This document shows positions 45,598-56,648 of a stretch of 64,000 nt of DNA, piece by piece. Each line of letters opens with the position of its first letter. The stretch's first letter is position 1. Source of the stretch: Opeltia flavorubescens (lineage: Eukaryota > Ascomycota > Lecanoromycetes > Teloschistales > Teloschistaceae); contig KE546970.1 in the NCBI GenBank assembly GCA_000442125.1, forward strand, positions 1,108,667-1,172,666. Direction: 5' to 3'. Below the pieces are notes generated by a model that saw nothing but the letters and a program-made list of their open reading frames with translations, did no database searches and was not told the DNA's origin. A program made the translations under genes and the position numbers.

Positions 45598-48247
45598 ATG
45601 CCTGAAAAGATTCACCGCCGTTTCAACGAAGGAACGAATAGTGAACCTACTACAACACATACCGCAGATTTTCGAAGAAAGAGGAAGAGGGACATTAAGC
45701 CACCAAACGGCTTGGCGCCCCATCGCAAATTGTCCGCCGCACACCGAGATGTTCAGAGGCCGAAATTCGTTGTATCAGCAGAAAACCCTGTTGCTCATAT
45801 CGAGCAACCAGTGAAATTCAATCAAGTAGTGGCTGAGGCCTCGAAACAGACCAATGGGAATGCGAATTATGGAAGCCACGGCAGGCATAAGCAAAGTAGC
45901 ATCGGCGCTGCTGGACGAAAACACCCAGATGCCACCCAAGGTAATCTGAAGGACAAAGCTCGAAAATTATGGGAACAGCGCAAGGAACTACCCGTCTGGT
46001 CCCACTCTCATACAATTCGTCGAAGTCTACGTGAGAAGAATGTCCTGCTGCTGGTCGGTGAGACGGGCTCTGGGAAATCTACTCAAGTACCTCAGATACT
46101 GATCAAGGAACCATGGTGTCGTCCACGTATGGTTTCAGTGACGAACAACGATGGCACGAACGAAAAAATCAAAGTTGGAGGATGTATTGCCGTGACGGAG
46201 CCCCGGCGGGTCGCTGCGGTGTCTCTGGCGCGAAGAGTTGCTGAAGAAATGGGATCACCACTCGGGTCGTCAAGTCCGGCGAGTACCGTGGGCTACAACG
46301 TGCGATTCGATAACTCGACAAGCCCGTGCACGAAAATCAAGTTCTTGACAGAGGGGATGCTACTCCAAGAAATGCTACGGGATCCGTGGCTAAGGAGCTA
46401 CAGCGCGGTTCTTGTGGATGAGGTACATGAGAGGGGGATCAACGTTGACCTGGTTATGGGATTTCTGAAGGGAATGGTCGAGGGGAAGTGCGAGGGAAGA
46501 GGTGGAGTACCGTTGAAAGTGGGAGTCATGAGCGCTACTGCGAGTGTTGAAGGGCTGCTTCGATTCTTCGAAGGGGATGAATCTCAGACATCGACTGGTG
46601 ATTACGGGACGAACATGAATGGCGAGACAGAATATGAGTCTAATTGGTCTGGTATCTCAGACACTGGGGATGACGAGACTAGCACAAAGGTTAGAGAAAG
46701 GAGAAAGAGCATGCCTAATGGCACCAATGTTGGCAGCTCAGACCTGAAGCTTGACCTCACTGCAGAAGAGACAAGCAGGAAGAACCAAGTGACAGCTTCG
46801 GGATCTTCCAATACTGCAGTATGTCACATAGAGGGTCGCCAGTATCCAGTTAAGGTCAACTATTCTCCAGAACCTGTGCAAGATTTTGTAGATGCTTCAC
46901 TACGTACAATTTTCCAGATCCATTACAAGGAAGCCCTGCCAGGAGATATACTGGTGTTTCTTACGGGTCAGACAGCTGTCGAATCACTAGAAAACCTGGT
47001 TACGGAATATGCTACGGGAATGGGTCCTGAAGTGCCAAAGCTCCTTGTTTTGCCCTTATTTGCTGCGCTACCTCAAGCCGCTCAGCAAAGAGTCTTCCAC
47101 CCTGCTCCGCTGAAGACTAGAAAGGTCATCCTCGCTACAAACATTGCTGAAACGTCTGTCACGGTTTCTGGAGTCAGATTCGTAATTGACTGCGGGAAGT
47201 CCAAGATAAAGCAATTCCGAACGAGGATAGGCCTTGATTCATTACTCGTGAAGCCAATATCCAAATCCGCGGCGATCCAGCGGAAAGGGAGAGCTGGTCG
47301 AGAAGCAGCCGGTGAATGCTATAGATTATATACTGAACACGACTATCTCAAGTTGCAATCTCAAAACACGCCGGAGATACTACGCTGTGATCTTAGTCAG
47401 GCTGTGCTAACGATGAAAGCAAGAGGTGTCAAGGATGTCATGAACTTCCCTTTCCTAGATCGACCTTCGCGAGAAGCTATGGAAAAGGCATTGATGCAAT
47501 TATTCCAGCTGAAAGCGCTCAACGATAATGGGGCAACGAGTCGAATCGGACTGGAGATGGCGAAGTTACCACTCACTGTTCCTTTGGCGAGAGTGCTTCT
47601 GGCAGCAGCAGAACCAGAATTAGATTGTGTTTCAGAGATTATCGACATCATCTCATCGCTAAGTGTAGAAAACATCTTCTTGACGCTGAACTCGGAGGAG
47701 AAAGAGGAGAAAGCTCAAGCTGCGCGTCAGGAGCTCTACAGACGAGAAGGAGATCATCTGACGCTGCTCACAACTGTACGCGCATACAACGCAGAACAAA
47801 CGGATAGGAAAGCGTGGGCTGAGAAACATTTTGTTTCACATAGAGCCATGCAAGCAGTCATTGTAAGCAGTCAGCCCTTTCCAACAGTACGAGGTGAAGC
47901 TGACAGAGCAGGATGTCCGAAAGCAGTTGCGATCACAATGCGAGAAATCGAAAATGTTGTCTCGATCAGACGAGTCAGATAACGTCTCCATTTCCTCCGA
48001 TCTGACGACCTCAATTCTGAAGTGTTTTATGAAAGGTTTCGCAACAAATACCGCTCGTCTGATGCCTGATGGTAGCTACAAGACTATCGTTGGAAATCAG
48101 ACTGTTGCCATACATCCTTCGAGCGGGCTTTTCGGCAAGAAGGTCGAGGCTATCATGTATAATGAGTTCGTCTTTACCAATCGTAGCTACGCTCGGGGAG
48201 TGAGCGCTGTTCAGATGGACTGGGTTGGAGAAGCATTAAACGCTTAG
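45598..48247 (+). CDS. DHR2: DHR2-like DExH-box RNA helicase
   Basis: ATP-dependent RNA helicase; the yeast relative Dhr2 acts in 18S rRNA and small-subunit assembly in the nucleolus. Two exons, 45598-47862 and 47912-48247 (intron 47863-47911, branch GCTGACA), 866 residues. A basic, disordered N-terminus (1-115) precedes motif I GETGSGKST (about 153), TEPRRVAA, motif II as DEVH (about 274), SAT, FLTGQ, ATNIAETSVT and motif VI QRKGRAGR. HA2 and OB-fold regions follow, the latter partly in exon 2. Between the two RecA-like lobes lies an acidic, Ser/Thr-rich insertion of about 70 residues. Motif II reads DEVH rather than DEAH. Family is firm; the exact orthologue (Dhr2 rather than a relative) is probable. 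Confidence 0.85.
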
Positions 48248-48816
48248 CGACTAACTGCGGAACTAGATTACCATCCGTATGAGGTTATATGGCTATTCTG
48301 TAGCTATTTGCTAGATATCTTCCATAACACGATTTGCGTTTTTGACGTTCTTGAAAGAACGCCCAAGCAACACCCTCTTGGTTTTCAAAGGTGAAATTCC
48401 ATGAGACCTACTCTCCCTCCCCGTACCTAGATCTTTAAACTTTATCTTCTCTAACATTTCGCCCTCACCTTTCTCACGAATGGCCAGGATCAACTCTCAA
48501 TCGGCTATGTGATCGTTTGTTCAAGGCGCCTAGAAGCATCCGATCGAGCACATCTTGCCACTTTAGGTAGTAGCACTGGTGTGGAAAATGGACTGCTCCT
48601 GGACTTTGGATTGGAATACGGCACTACGAACGAGAGTTGTATCGAAATGTCATTGATTCGGATGGAGAGCTGAACGGGCGGGGAAAGGGGTATTGACAGC
48701 AAGAGTTCCGCCCCGCAAAAACCGGCAAGACCAGCCGAGGAGTCCGGTTGATACTTCCAACAGCTGTTCCGTAGTGCACCACTCCCTGATCAACTCGCTC
48801 ACCGACCCGCAATGCC
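48248..48816. other. Intergenic region and GUP1 promoter
   Basis: About 570 bp. The only notable item is a tiny upstream ORF overlapping the GUP1 start, listed separately. Confidence 0.5.
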
Positions 48817-48820
48817 ATGA
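48812..48820 (+). promoter_or_regulatory. Met-Pro-stop upstream ORF overlapping the GUP1 start codon
   Basis: Reads ATG CCA TGA; its stop codon overlaps the GUP1 ATG (48817-48819) in the ATGA arrangement. Both ATGs have a purine at -3. Scanning ribosomes would meet this ATG first, so leaky scanning or reinitiation would be needed for GUP1. Confidence 0.5.
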
Positions 48821-50804
48821 GCTTCCTTCTCTATGTCCGAAGGATCTTCTCCGTGGACACGCTCGATACCAGATTTACAGCATCTTCATGGACACCTCCC
48901 TCTGCTAACGGTTCCGAGAAGCTCTCAGGAACAGATTCAGTGGGACCTATACCTCCCCTTAACGTTCAGGATGGGGCTTCGAAATACCGGCCAGTGGAGG
49001 GTACAGGAAAAGCAAACGCCCAACCCTCGAAATGGGCGACCCCTGAGTACTTTCTGTATTATCTTGTAATCGGAATCGCGGTTCCCTGGATGTTGAAATC
49101 GGTTTACGATGTTTCTCTGCGTAAGCGCGTCATTTTCCATTCGTCTCATCCTCCGAGAGTCCCTTTTGGTGCCGGATAGGACAGTTAATAGATGTTTAGC
49201 TTCCCATCCCAACTATTCCAAATTCGAGCATCTGCTGTCTCCAGGCTGGATCCCGGGGCGAAAGGTGGACAACTCAGATCAACAATATTCCGGCTTCAGA
49301 GATAACGTTCCTTACATGATTCTTCTTCTCGGCTTCCATCCTTTTCTACGGAGACTTTACGATAAATACTACTCTGCTGATCAGCAGAGTGGCCCGACCT
49401 CAGCGAAACTCTCTCCAACGTCTCAACATCTGCAAGCAGACGCACGCCTTGACCGACGGGTCCGTTTTGATGTGGCGTTTGCGTGTATTTACCTCATAGC
49501 TCTTCATGGTACCTCCGCGTTAAAAATTTTTGTGATCCTATATATCAACTACACCCTGGCCAAGGGTTTACCACGATCCTATGTGCCACTTTCTACCTGG
49601 GTCTTCAACATCGGGATTCTATTTGCCAATGAGCTTTGTAAGGGGTATCCTTATGTCGAAATTGCTCGCTTTATGCCTCTCGTAGATGGAAAGGCAGATC
49701 ATAATTGGGGATCCTTGTTAGACAGTTACGGTGGTCTCCTTCCAAGATGGGAGATCATGTTCAACATTACAGTCTTGAGACTCATAAGCTTTAATCTAGA
49801 CCACCATTGGAGTCTGAATCGTTTAGGTGGTAGTCCTATCGAGGTAAGTGTTCTTTCGATATCCCTATGCAATTGCTGATTGCCTAAAGAAGAAGCACCT
49901 CGACCCGTCGGATTTGTCCGAAAGAGACAGGGTCGATCAGCCGGCTAAGGCTCATGACTATTCCTTCCGGAACTACTTTGCATACGTTCTATATTCGCCG
50001 TTGTACCTCGCTGGACCCATTTTGACATTCAATGACTACATCTCGCAATTACGGTACACCTCGAGGAGTATATCCGGCGAGAGGACCATCCTTTACGGAA
50101 TTCGGTTCTTGATCTCACTTCTCACAATGGAGATCATGATACACTTCTCCTACGCTGTTGCCATCTCCAAAGCGCAACCTGCATGGGAAGTCTATACACC
50201 TTTCCAACTGAGTATGATAGGATACTTTAACCTTCACCATATCTGGCTAAAGCTGTTACTGCCTTGGCGTTTTTTCAGGCTGTGGGCCTTGCTCGACGGA
50301 GTTGACCCTCCGGAAAATATGGTCCGATGCATGTCGGACAACTACTCTACGTCGGCGTTCTGGCGCGGCTGGCACCGCAGCTACAATCGATGGATTGTGC
50401 GATATATCTATATTCCTCTTGGTGGGAGCGGAGGGCCCGGGACTCATGGTAGATGGGGTAAAGTTCGAGCAGTGGTAAACATGCTTGCAGTCTTCACTTT
50501 CGTGGCTCTATGGCATGACATCCAACTTAGGCTGCTGATCTGGGGTTGGCTGATTACTTTGTTCGTTCTGCCAGAAGTTCTTGCAGGGTACGCTTTCCCT
50601 AAACGTAATTGGCAAAGCAGTCCAGATGCTTACAGAAGGCTATGTGGCGTTGGTGCTGTTGGGAATGTCCTCATGATGATGGCTGCTAACCTAGTCGGTT
50701 TTGCCGTGGGTCTTGACGGCCTCAAAGATTTACTAAGTGGCATCGTAGGATCATACTCTGGTGACCCCCAAATCGCTCTCCTCTTCCAGAATCTTTTCAG
50801 CTAA
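48817..50804 (+). CDS. GUP1: GUP1, MBOAT acyltransferase
   Basis: ER multi-span O-acyltransferase; yeast Gup1 remodels the lipid of GPI anchors and was first noted for glycerol uptake. Three exons, 48817-49120, 49200-49843 and 49890-50804 (introns 49121-49199 and 49844-49889), 620 residues. The start MSFLLYVRRIFSVDTLDTRF matches the conserved GUP1 N-terminus as I remember it, which fixes the ATG. MBOAT landmarks are FWRGWHRSYNRWIVRYIY, IPLGGSGG and VALWHDI with the presumed catalytic His. About ten hydrophobic spans are visible. Confidence 0.93.
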
Positions 50805-51199
50805 TGCGTAAAAAGGCATCGCATTCATAGCCTCAGCTTGTGTGGCACTCTTCACAGGGATACAAGTGATGTTCGAACTTAGGGAGCACGAATTACGGCA
50901 CGGCATAAAGATGAAATGTTAGGCCTCGTAGAAGTCCTATGAATTGGTTTATTTTCAGTATCATCCCTTGTTATTATGTGTGAATAATCAGACATTATTT
51001 CCCATCGCAAACTGCCCAATGATAGACCTTAATATATGCCAAGCCTCACCCCTGCTAGCTGGTGAGCCCAGTATAAACTCACCTACTAGGCACCTTGTGT
51101 CTTCTAGGTGTCGCTTGCAACTCTCAATTGAGTGATATGAAACCGTTCAATTTACCCAAACGAGCATTGACTCCATGATGCTGGTCTTGGGTAGAACTT
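50805..51199. other. Intergenic region, nothing recognised
   Basis: About 395 bp between GUP1 and the large unknown gene. An ATG at 51134-51136 gives only a 13-codon ORF. Confidence 0.5.
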
Positions 51200-54117
51200 A
51201 TGCCTCTCCAGGGTCGTGTATGCCGCTTGGCTGTAGCACCTGTACCTACCCACATCTGGATCGGGGACGACATTCTCAACCAGGCGTTGCATCGATGGGC
51301 AAAGCGATGCGTCGGACGACGCCATGGGAGTGCTATACCTGGACCTCTGGAGGCTCGCAAGAGAACGACGAAGAGGCGAATCATGGATCTAAGGCCTGTA
51401 GGAGGTGGATTAGACCTTCACCCTGGGTTCTTGACTGGGCTCGATCTCGCGCAAGAAAACCAGCAGAGCTGGCAATGGCAGCCACCTACACATCACTTGC
51501 CGCAGAATGTAATAGAGACCTGGAGTAATGGTGAGAAACCTCCCGCCGGCGTTTAATTAGTACTAACCTCGGGGTAGATGTGCCTCTGCCCCCATGGATG
51601 ATGGAGCCAGAGACAGCTGAGGGTGAGGAAGCTTTAAGCACTGACAATGAAGCAACGGTAACGGCCGATGATGTCGACGTGCAAGAGGCTATCGTGGTGG
51701 AAACGACTAATGGCAACCTTCAACAGCGACCCCGACCAAGCCCTGTAAACGATATCCTACAGTCTGAGGATTTAGATGATTTTAGAAAGATAATCGGCAA
51801 AATAGGTGCGGACAAGCCAGCTGTACGGAGAAAATGCAGCATTGTCGCGTTTGAGCAGCTCCTGAAATATGGGCGCGACATCGACACGGTTCTGGAATTC
51901 CTGGGAGATCGAGTCCTAAACCAAAGGGGAGCACGGAACCTGACGTTCTTTGTTGCCCACTGTCTGGAAGTGTCTAAAGTCGAAGATATGCGAGTGTTGT
52001 GTAAGTGGGTGACGCGACAGCTCTATATTGGGCGGTATTCCGACTCAGCTCTACTCACGATCTTGCAAAGCTTATCCAATGTCCGCAATCAAGACCAATG
52101 GCAAATGGTGTTGGACGAATTTTGTACATGCGTTGTCGAAGCCCTACAGCTGTCTCCGGTCGTCCGTGTCGAATATCTCGAACCTAAGACTTGGTCCAGC
52201 TTCGTTGGGGTACTCTTCCATGATTCAAGTTCAGAGAAGATGGTGGATACAGGGTTAAATTTTCTCAAATCGTCAAGCGCTCTACAACTAGAACACCTAG
52301 GAGAGTTAATCTGGCCTATCATAGAACACTGGATTCATTCATGGAATCCTAGAAGGTCTGAAGATTCAAACCCATCACTTCTTTCATCGAAAATCACGAA
52401 GATGCTCCAGTTGTTGCCTCTGCCCCGGCTTGTTGAGACAGTCACTACTATCAGTCGGAGGCTTCTTGATATGACGATCTCGAAAGAAGATTTTCGTTCC
52501 CTTCGGCAGCAGCATTTGCTCTGGTGGTCTGCAGTTCGTTCACCAGAAGCTTTTCCATATATCAGAAAAAGCGATTCATGGCGGGAAATTATCAGTGCAC
52601 TACGAAAAAGAGAGGATGAAGACGTCGCAACGATGGCTCGAATGGCCATCCAAAAGCATCTAGAGGGAGGAAATCTTCGAGCTGCGCACCGAGAATTCAT
52701 GAGAAACCCCCAAGTATTGCTGGATCAATGTCCAAATCTTGCGGAAGCTCTCATACTTGACTCCGAAGAACATGCCAAAGCCGCTCTCGAACTGTCTCAA
52801 ACTCGACGACACAAGGCTTTTTCGGATGCTCAAGACGCTAGCGAGAGCTATGTATTGAAGCAATTACGGCAGGACCGTGTTGACTTACTTGAGCGAATGG
52901 CCTTAGCCTATGCGAGAATGCCTTATACTAGGCCTAGCTTCGCTTTCCGCTGCGTATATGATTGCTGGAATATTCACAAGCAAGACAGGCTTGGTCCTAT
53001 CAGGCCTGGAATGGCCCGGGCTTTGATCGAGAGTGGCATTTTCAGACCGCTTCAAAGCGGTCGAAGACTTGTTAGCGAGGCGAGACTTGAATGGATTCTG
53101 CAGCAAGTGGCAGAAGCTGAGGGGAAGGAAGTAATGAGGAAATTAGCAGCAGCGATCTGGCAGTGGAGGGAAGATGTCATACGCCAGATGGAGTACCAGC
53201 GGAACACGAAAAGACGCTGGGCGATAGAACAGCAATGGCACGAACAGGCAACTGTACGACATGGAACGGATCGTTGGGATATCCTGGATCCGTCAGCTTC
53301 ACTTGGTATGAAAGCTTCGCGCAAACGGCAGGAACACCTGGAACGCCCCTCAACGGATCTGGACTCGATATTATCTTTAGCCACCATTGGGCAGCATTCT
53401 GACCGCGTGCAGCAAAGGGAAGGGGTTTCTGTGTACAGAGCCTTCCCAGAGCAAGTGTCCTTTTCGTCGCCCAAGTCTGAAGTCGAGGTCGAAAGTACAG
53501 AATTGGATGGTTCATTGGATGGCTTTCCTGAAATCGACTACTCGAGTTCCACAACCCCGGAAGATAACGTACAAAGATCGCTTGAAGAATACCGTACTGG
53601 CAAAGAAACGCTGGCCTCGCCATCCGAAATAGCGAACTATGCCACACGGAATCTTTCTCAAGAAGCGGTGGAAAGACCGAATGTGAATTATCGAGCGCTC
53701 CGTATACCCCAGCAACCTCTACCTATTCCAACAACTCCTCGACTCACAAACAAGCCGGATCGGGCCAGTCCTCTAGACACACTACTAGAACGACTTAATT
53801 CTGCTGGTCGCGTCGCCTCTTTTGGGGCCGTCATGCTTGATGGCACTTTGACCGACGAGCTATTGGAACTACCACCAATCTTGCCTTGTTCGTTAGGAGC
53901 TGCGGGAGCTACTGATGCTAGGACGGCAGACCTTGCTTCAGGAGGACAAGAGGAGAAGGAGCCGATGATCCGCAGGGTGGTGGGGACGGGACCGAATCTT
54001 GGAGGTAGGGATGCCGAAGAACCTAGTACTCTTTCTACAGCCATGCAGCCGGCGCTGGGTTCGGGAATTGCCATGGGTTTGAGTGCAGGGGATCTGGAGA
54101 AAAGGGATAGGTCATAG
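51200..54117 (+). CDS. Large, probably mitochondrial protein of unknown function
   Basis: Two exons, 51200-51530 and 51578-54117 (intron 51531-51577, branch TACTAAC, a perfect yeast-type branch site), 956 residues. The N-terminus is Arg-rich with few acids (RWAKRCVGRRHGSAIPGPLE, ARKRTTKRRIMDL), suggesting a mitochondrial presequence. Residues about 170-430 are helical and repeat-like (LCKWVTRQLYIGRYSDSALL, LELSQTRRHKAFSD), reminiscent of helical-repeat organelle RNA proteins, though I cannot score repeats by eye. Residues about 560-640 hold a conserved-looking block rich in Trp and Arg (AAAIWQWREDVIRQMEYQRN). The C-terminal 250 residues are disordered. I recognise similar fungal proteins but no named function. 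Confidence 0.75.
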
Positions 54118-54194
54118 AGACCATTTCCCGTAAGATGCAGCGGCAATGATTAGGTTTTAGCGAATATACGTTTTGATTGATAGGATCTGCGGTA

Positions 54195-55502
54195 TTACTG
54201 CGCGCTACTTCGTCTTCTCCCTCGTTCTCGACTCGACGGCCTAAGCGGCACGTTCTCATCCTCGCCTTCGCCGTCAATCTCGTCCTCATCTTCTTCATCT
54301 ACCACTCCAATTCTCGCCTCCTCATCCATCTCCTTTCCTTTTTTACTTCTTGCCATCTCCGCATCCAATTTGTTCGGATATGGCGTCTCACATTTCCGCA
54401 ATCGCAGGCTTGGATAGTAACGTCGGTAGGAAAACCAGGCTATCGATAACCCGAGGATAGAGCCAGCGCTTACGTCATAGAAGTCGTGACGGTAGTCTTC
54501 GAGGCGGGAAACGGCGATCAAAGCCGCACATACAAGAGGTACGAGAGCGATTAGGAAGCGGAGAAAATCGGTGTTAGGGCGGAAGGTGTGGAGTTGGCCT
54601 GCTAGGAAACTAGACGGTTTTCCAAAAACGATGTCAGCCAGTGCCCTTGGATTATAAGCGTTTCTATCTTCTCTGTCTTCCTCATAGAGGTAGCAGGAAC
54701 CAAGAATGGTCATGCATACAAACTTAAATAACCCAATCCACTGAACGCAAAGCTGCTGTGTCCACTGGGGAAACTCCGCCACCCGTCGTGGAGCGTGTGA
54801 TGGTTCTTCTGCGTGCATACTTCTATCGTGACGAGTTTGTGGCTATGTGTACCCCTGATCGGTTTGCAACGCGCAAGGAGGTCAGGCCGGGGGCGGCCGA
54901 TGGTATTTTTGAAGGTGTCGGTTATGAAGGAGGTGAGGAGGAGGCTTATAAGGAGCCCGAGGACTGTGACGTGGGGTTTGTGGAAACCAGATTTGGAGGG
55001 GGAGATTGAGGGGTTGAGGAAGAAGGTGGATAGCAGGAGAATTATAAGGGGGAGGAGGCTGGAATAGAGGATGTTGTATCCTATTATGGTTAGTAAGCAT
55101 GATCTCTGTGAGCTTGTCGGACGAGTGAAATAGAATTTGTGGGCCCGTACTGACTGGGACACGCTCAACATCGGCGTGAGGGAACTGGATTGCTAAGTCA
55201 TCGAGGGAGAACATTCGGTGGAAGGGCTCGGCGATAGTTTGGATCTAAGGGAGGTTGGTCATTTGATGCACTCTGGTAGGTTGATCGAGCGTACAAAGAT
55301 AAACCCTATCAAGAGAATCACGAATCCGATGTAATCGCCGGCATAAGAGCGCTGCGGTGGACGTTTACTTCAGCATGGTGGTATGTAGATTGAGCACCCG
55401 AGACGAACATACATGCCAGAATCGAGACAGCGAATCTAGTAATGCGACTTGTTGCGTAGACCCATGCTTCTTCCCATTAGATCGGGAAGCTGATCCAGGC
55501 AT
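54195..55502 (-). CDS. PAP2-family lipid phosphate phosphatase (DPP1/LPP-like)
   Basis: Membrane enzyme that dephosphorylates phosphatidate, diacylglycerol pyrophosphate or similar lipids. Five exons, minus strand: 55502-55413, 55351-55295, 55244-55151, 55080-54720 and 54609-54195, 338 residues. All three catalytic motifs are present: KNTIGRPRP, SFPSGHSS and SRLEDYRHDFYDV. The small first exons (30 and 19 codons) were rebuilt because they join to SYAGDYIGFVILLIGF and then AEPFHRMFSLDDLAIQFPHA, the usual family start. The last intron (54610-54719) is long for this window, and its inside is partly open in frame. The C-terminus is acidic (EEDEDEIDGEGEDE) then Arg/Ser-rich. About six membrane spans are visible. 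It converges on the large mitochondrial-type gene, 77 bp away. Confidence 0.88.
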
Positions 55503-56648
55503 GCTATTTCAGATCTGCTGGCGGCATCACCGCCTTGATATTGGCGTAGTAGTGGTCATGAAGGTCACAGCATCGATGGAGTCAAGAACAGAGCTATGAT
55601 TGGTCGCTTCATTACGCGCGTCTACCCCGGATTGCGGTCGGCAGGAGCACTTCGCTAAAATATCCTATCGTTTTCAAGGCTTCCGACAGCAATCGCGATC
55701 AGCCTGATTTCTATTCTACAGCTGATCCTTCAACTATAGTTCCATGGTGCATGCCAATTTCGAAAAGGTACCAAATACATGTGAGTAGTGATTGTGAAGT
55801 GGTAATTGGTCACGATTATTTTCAATCGCGAAAGAATGAAACAAAGCACAAGCAGTCAAGCAATACTGAACAAACTTCATGTCTTCTGACTTCCATACCT
55901 GAACTCTTTCGAGATTCAGGCTGCTCTAATACATTCTAGTATTCCTGACAGGTGTGCTCGCTTGAATACTGATCTATCAGATGACCGTGCCTGCCTCAGC
56001 TGGAGGCGTTCCGGGGATCATTCCGCGGATAGAAGCAAAGCGCGTCGACGACCACTAAGAACTCTTCCCTGTCCCCCTTTATGAACCTTTCCCAGCTGCG
56101 CCATGGTTATCTATGCAACCTCAAGAGCGTTGCCCATGCAGGCTATCCTTTTCATGCAGGGGAACATCCATCCAGGGCAGCTGACTACCACCTGCTCAGC
56201 TGTGCGTAAACGGGCACTCGCTCCATCGTTGTTTCCTTTGATACCGCGAAGAAGAAGAACTAGACTCGATAATAGTAAGTGGCATCACGACGAACTGTAC
56301 TTCAATGAGATGTATATGGATTACAGAGTCCACAACTGCCATCCAGTTTTGGGGATTTCCATGGCGTCGTGGTGAGCTCATCGTGCAGTCACCTTTCCAA
56401 TAGGAGGAATAGCCCCGACTGCTGAGACAGTAGGCTGCATCTTAAGCTGGCTTTGACTCATCTAGAGGGTGGTTTTAGTGAGTGTGCCAATGGTGCTGCG
56501 CCTCCGAAGAGGTGAGGCAGAATATGGACCCTCTACATCTTTCTAGCCGACTATAAATACAGATGAACCCGCCACCCTTCTCCGATATCACTGAGGCAAC
56601 GAGTTACGTTGTTGTCCAGATTAGTGCTATCTCCTCATTTTCAACACT
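55503..56648. other. Divergent intergenic region, 1.1 kb
   Basis: Upstream of both the PAP2 gene (-) and the T5orf172 gene (+). It contains TCCGCGGA at 56022-56029, matching the yeast PDRE core, about 620 bp before the plus-strand gene. An open frame at 56103-56375 has no protein-like character and was not called. Confidence 0.5.

Noticed and set aside
56022-56029. TCCGCGGA, a pleiotropic drug response element core.
   Set aside because: It is far from, and not upstream of, either transporter gene; one copy is expected by chance.
56103-56375. 90-residue ORF in the PAP2-T5orf172 spacer.
   Set aside because: No recognisable motif, no splice partner, and composition like the surrounding non-coding DNA.
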